The notes under the pieces were generated by a model that was given only the letters and a program-made list of their open reading frames with translations, was not told where the DNA came from and did no database searches. This document shows positions 3,128-5,278 of a DNA stretch of 5,278 bases, one piece after another. The stretch comes from an uncultured Ruminococcus sp. (GTDB taxonomy: Bacteria; Bacillota; Clostridia; Oscillospirales; CAG-272): the NCBI GenBank assembly GCA_902766115.1, contig CACXCL010000141.1, positions 1 to 5,278 on the forward strand, read 5' to 3'. The position numbers and the translations under genes were made by a program. How positions within the stretch are numbered: position 1 is the first letter of the stretch; each line of letters begins with the position of its first letter.

Positions 3128-5197
3128 ATGGCTGACTACACTACGAAGAACATCAGAAACATAGCCTTTTTCGGTCACGGGGGAAGCGGCAAGACGTCCC
3201 TCGCCGAGGCTATGCTTTATCTCACGAAGGGCACCGACAGACTCGGCAAGGTCCCGGATGGCAACACCGTCTGCGACTACGATCCCGAGGAGATCAAGAG
3301 AGGCTTCACTCTCAGTCTTACCACCGCTCCCGTGGAATGGGAAAAGGTGAAGATCAACATCATCGACACCCCCGGTTACCTTGATTTCGCAGGCGAGGCC
3401 ATCGAGGCGGCGCGCGTCGCCGACGCGTCCGTCATCCTCGTTGACGGCAAGGCCGGTCTCGAGGTGGGCGCAGAGCTCGGATGGGAGTACTCCGACAACG
3501 AAAAGATCCCGCGCGCCATCTTCGTCAACAAGTGCGACGATCCCGATTTCGATTTCGACCGCGTGTTCAACGAGCTGCACGAGACCTTCGGAATCTCCGT
3601 ATGTCCCGTGTTCTTCCCGGTAAAGAGCGGCTCCGACGTTGTTATGGTGGACCTCACCGACATGTCCGCCTTCAAGTACGACGACAAGGGCAACCGCTCC
3701 GCTGCCGATATGACCGACGCCGTGAAGAGCGTAGCCGAGAAATACAAGGATTCCTTCAACGAGGCCATCGCCGAGACCAGCGAGGAGCTTCTTGAGAAAT
3801 ACTTCGGCGGCGAGGAGATCACCAAGGAGGAGGCGCTCAGCGCGCTCAACCACGGTATCACCTCCGGCGCCATCGTCCCCGTTTACTGCGGCTCCGCGGT
3901 GAAGCTCTGGGGCGTCCGCGCGCTCATGGACGTCGTCGCTCACGCGTTCCCCAGCTTCCTTGACAGAAAGCAGGAGACCGTCGTCGAGGGCGGCGCCGAG
4001 AAGAAGATCGACATCGTCGAGACCGGCGATCCCTCCCTCTTCGTGTTCAAGACCATCGCCGACCCGTTCGTCGGAAAAATGTCCTTCTTCAAGGTCATGC
4101 AGGGCACTCTGAAGCGCGATACCGTGCTGAAGAACCTCACCACCGGCGTTCAGAACAAAATGGCTCACATCTACTCCAACAAGGGCAAGAAACAGACCGA
4201 GGTGGAGCAGATCTGCTGCGGCGACATCGGCGTAGTGAACAAGATCGCCGACATCAACACCAACGACACGCTGACCGTCTCCGGCAGCGCGGAATACAAG
4301 AAGATCGAGTTCCCGCATCCGTACATGACCAAGGCGATCCTTCCCGCCTCCAAGGGCGACGAAGACAAGATCTCCCAGGGCGTGGCGAAGCTGCTTGAAG
4401 AGGATCCGACCCTCGTTTACGAGAACAACGCCGAGACGAAGCAGATGACCATTTCCGGTATGGGTGACATCCATCTGGACGTGGTCGTGGCGAAGCTCAA
4501 GAGCAGATACAGCACCTCCGTCGTCCTCGAGACCCCGAGACTGGCTTACAGAGAGACCATAAAGGGCACCTCCGACGTTGAAGGAAAGCACAAGAAGCAG
4601 TCCGGAGGCTCCGGCCAGTACGGTCACGTCAAGATTAGATTCTCCCACGGCGAGGACGAAGGGTTGACCTTCACACAGTCCGTCGTCGGCGGTACCGTTC
4701 CGAAGGGGTACTACCCCGCGGTCGAGAAGGGACTTCTCGAGGCGATGCAGAAGGGCGTTCTCGCCGGATATCCGGTGGTCCACCTGGCGGCTGACCTGTA
4801 CGACGGTTCCTATCATCCCGTTGACTCCAACGAGATCTCCTTCAAGCTGGCGGCTCGCCTTGCGTATAAGGCAGGTCTGCCTCTCGCCAACCCGATCATT
4901 CTGGAACCCATCGGCACCCTCAAGGTCGCCGTTCCGGATTCCCTGGTGGGCGACGTCATGGGCGACCTCAACAAGAGACGCGGCCGCGTGCTCGGAATGA
5001 ACCCCTACGAGAAGAAGAGCGGATACACCGTCATCGAGGCGGACGTTCCCGCTGCGGAAATGATGGACTACACCATATCCCTGAGAGCCATGTCCCAGGG
5101 CAGAGGCCGCTTCGACTTCATCGTGGACCGCTATGAAGAAGCTCCCGCAAACGTCGCTCAGAAGATCATCGCCGAGGCGAAGGTCGAAGAAGACTGA
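3128..5197 (+). CDS. Elongation factor G-like translational GTPase (EF-G paralogue)
   Basis: This encodes 689 residues, full length for EF-G. The GTPase domain shows G1 GHGGSGKT (16-23, where typical EF-G has GHIDAGKT), switch I KRGFT with T61 (usually RGITI), G3 DTPGYLDF (80-87), G4 NKCD (134-137) and G5 GSA (255-257), with a G' insert at about 140-245. Domain II follows at about 300-385, III at 396-472, IV at 475-595 (QSGGSGQYGHV, YDGSYHPVDS) and V at 597-680 (GDLNKRRGRVLGM, SQGRGRF). Canonical EF-G uses GTP to move tRNA and mRNA on the ribosome in the cytoplasm. Here Y84 replaces the switch II His that supports GTP hydrolysis, and P-loop and switch I also differ. From what is known of the family this fits the EF-G-like paralogue group rather than the housekeeping fusA of the str operon. 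Automated naming may still call it fusA. No rpsL, rpsG or tuf lies next to it, and it has its own promoter and terminator. Its exact role is unknown. Confidence 0.93.
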   Translation: MADYTTKNIRNIAFFGHGGSGKTSLAEAMLYLTKGTDRLGKVPDGNTVCDYDPEEIKRGFTLSLTTAPVEWEKVKINIIDTPGYLDFAGEAIEAARVADASVILVDGKAGLEVGAELGWEYSDNEKIPRAIFVNKCDDPDFDFDRVFNELHETFGISVCPVFFPVKSGSDVVMVDLTDMSAFKYDDKGNRSAADMTDAVKSVAEKYKDSFNEAIAETSEELLEKYFGGEEITKEEALSALNHGITSGAIVPVYCGSAVKLWGVRALMDVVAHAFPSFLDRKQETVVEGGAEKKIDIVETGDPSLFVFKTIADPFVGKMSFFKVMQGTLKRDTVLKNLTTGVQNKMAHIYSNKGKKQTEVEQICCGDIGVVNKIADINTNDTLTVSGSAEYKKIEFPHPYMTKAILPASKGDEDKISQGVAKLLEEDPTLVYENNAETKQMTISGMGDIHLDVVVAKLKSRYSTSVVLETPRLAYRETIKGTSDVEGKHKKQSGGSGQYGHVKIRFSHGEDEGLTFTQSVVGGTVPKGYYPAVEKGLLEAMQKGVLAGYPVVHLAADLYDGSYHPVDSNEISFKLAARLAYKAGLPLANPIILEPIGTLKVAVPDSLVGDVMGDLNKRRGRVLGMNPYEKKSGYTVIEADVPAAEMMDYTISLRAMSQGRGRFDFIVDRYEEAPANVAQKIIAEAKVEED

Positions 5198-5214
5198 GTA
5201 TAATCGAGAAAGAT

Positions 5215-5245
5215 CGCCCGCGGCAACCATGCCGCGGGCGTTTTT
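5215..5245 (+). terminator. Rho-independent terminator of the EF-G-like gene
   Basis: A perfect 10-bp stem, CGCCCGCGGC (5215-5224) with GCCGCGGGCG (5231-5240), closes a 6-base loop and is followed by TTTTTC. It starts 17 bases after the stop codon. Confidence 0.95.
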
Positions 5246-5254
5246 CATAAAGAG

Positions 5255-5278
5255 AGGGCTCCGGGAAACCGGAGCCCT
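5255..5278. other. Second hairpin at the window edge
   Basis: AGGGCTCCGG (5255-5264) and CCGGAGCCCT (5269-5278) form a perfect 10-bp stem closed by a GAAA loop of the stable GNRA type. It ends exactly at the last base, so any T-run lies outside. On the minus strand no T-run follows it. It is probably a plus-strand backup terminator. Confidence 0.6.

Noticed and set aside
3122..5248. A 708-residue open frame antisense to the EF-G-like gene
   Set aside because: It uses the same codon boundaries as the sense gene, so it stays open merely because the sense gene avoids TTA, CTA and TCA codons. It has no ribosome binding site, runs through the terminator, and its product is low-complexity Val/Leu/Gly/Asp-rich sequence with no domain.

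Overview
The window looks like chromosomal DNA from a Gram-positive anaerobe of the class Clostridia, possibly an Oscillospiraceae/Ruminococcaceae-type gut or rumen lineage. The evidence is G/C-rich third codon positions, strong AGGAGG-type ribosome binding sites, sigma-A-like promoters, a sortase-type C-terminal signal, and an elongation factor G paralogue of the kind common in Firmicutes. The exact taxon is inferred and cannot be fixed from this window.

Layout from left to right. (1) Positions 12-42 hold the terminator of an upstream gene. (2) A monocistronic unit on the plus strand (promoter 75-103, coding 174-1319, terminator 1335-1374) encodes a secreted protein of 381 residues. It has a signal peptide, a beta-sandwich domain resembling DOMON/CBM9-type sugar-binding modules, a stalk of 34 Thr-Gly units, and a PxTGD-type sorting signal with hydrophobic segment and basic tail. 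(3) A two-gene operon on the minus strand, converging on the first unit, runs from a promoter at 2855-2883. It encodes a 129-residue peptide carrying four copies of the motif F-x-x-V-Y-A-G-P-[E/D/R] (2418-2807), followed directly (TAA-ATG) by a radical SAM/SPASM maturase (1389-2417). (4) A divergent intergenic region of about 320 bases holds back-to-back promoters and several hairpins. (5) A plus-strand unit (promoter 3006-3034, coding 3128-5197, terminator 5215-5245) encodes an EF-G-like GTPase whose switch II catalytic His position is Tyr.

The most interesting item is the minus-strand pair. A small repeat protein placed directly before, and translationally coupled to, a radical SAM enzyme with a full seven-cysteine SPASM domain is the classic layout of a ribosomally made, post-translationally modified peptide (RiPP) system with several cores. 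The repeated V-Y-A-G-P motif and the near-absence of a leader do not match any characterised radical SAM RiPP class that I can name. No protease, transporter, RRE domain or immunity gene lies in the window, so any such functions would have to come from elsewhere.

The surface protein and the EF-G-like gene each have their own promoter and terminator and need not be linked to the RiPP pair.
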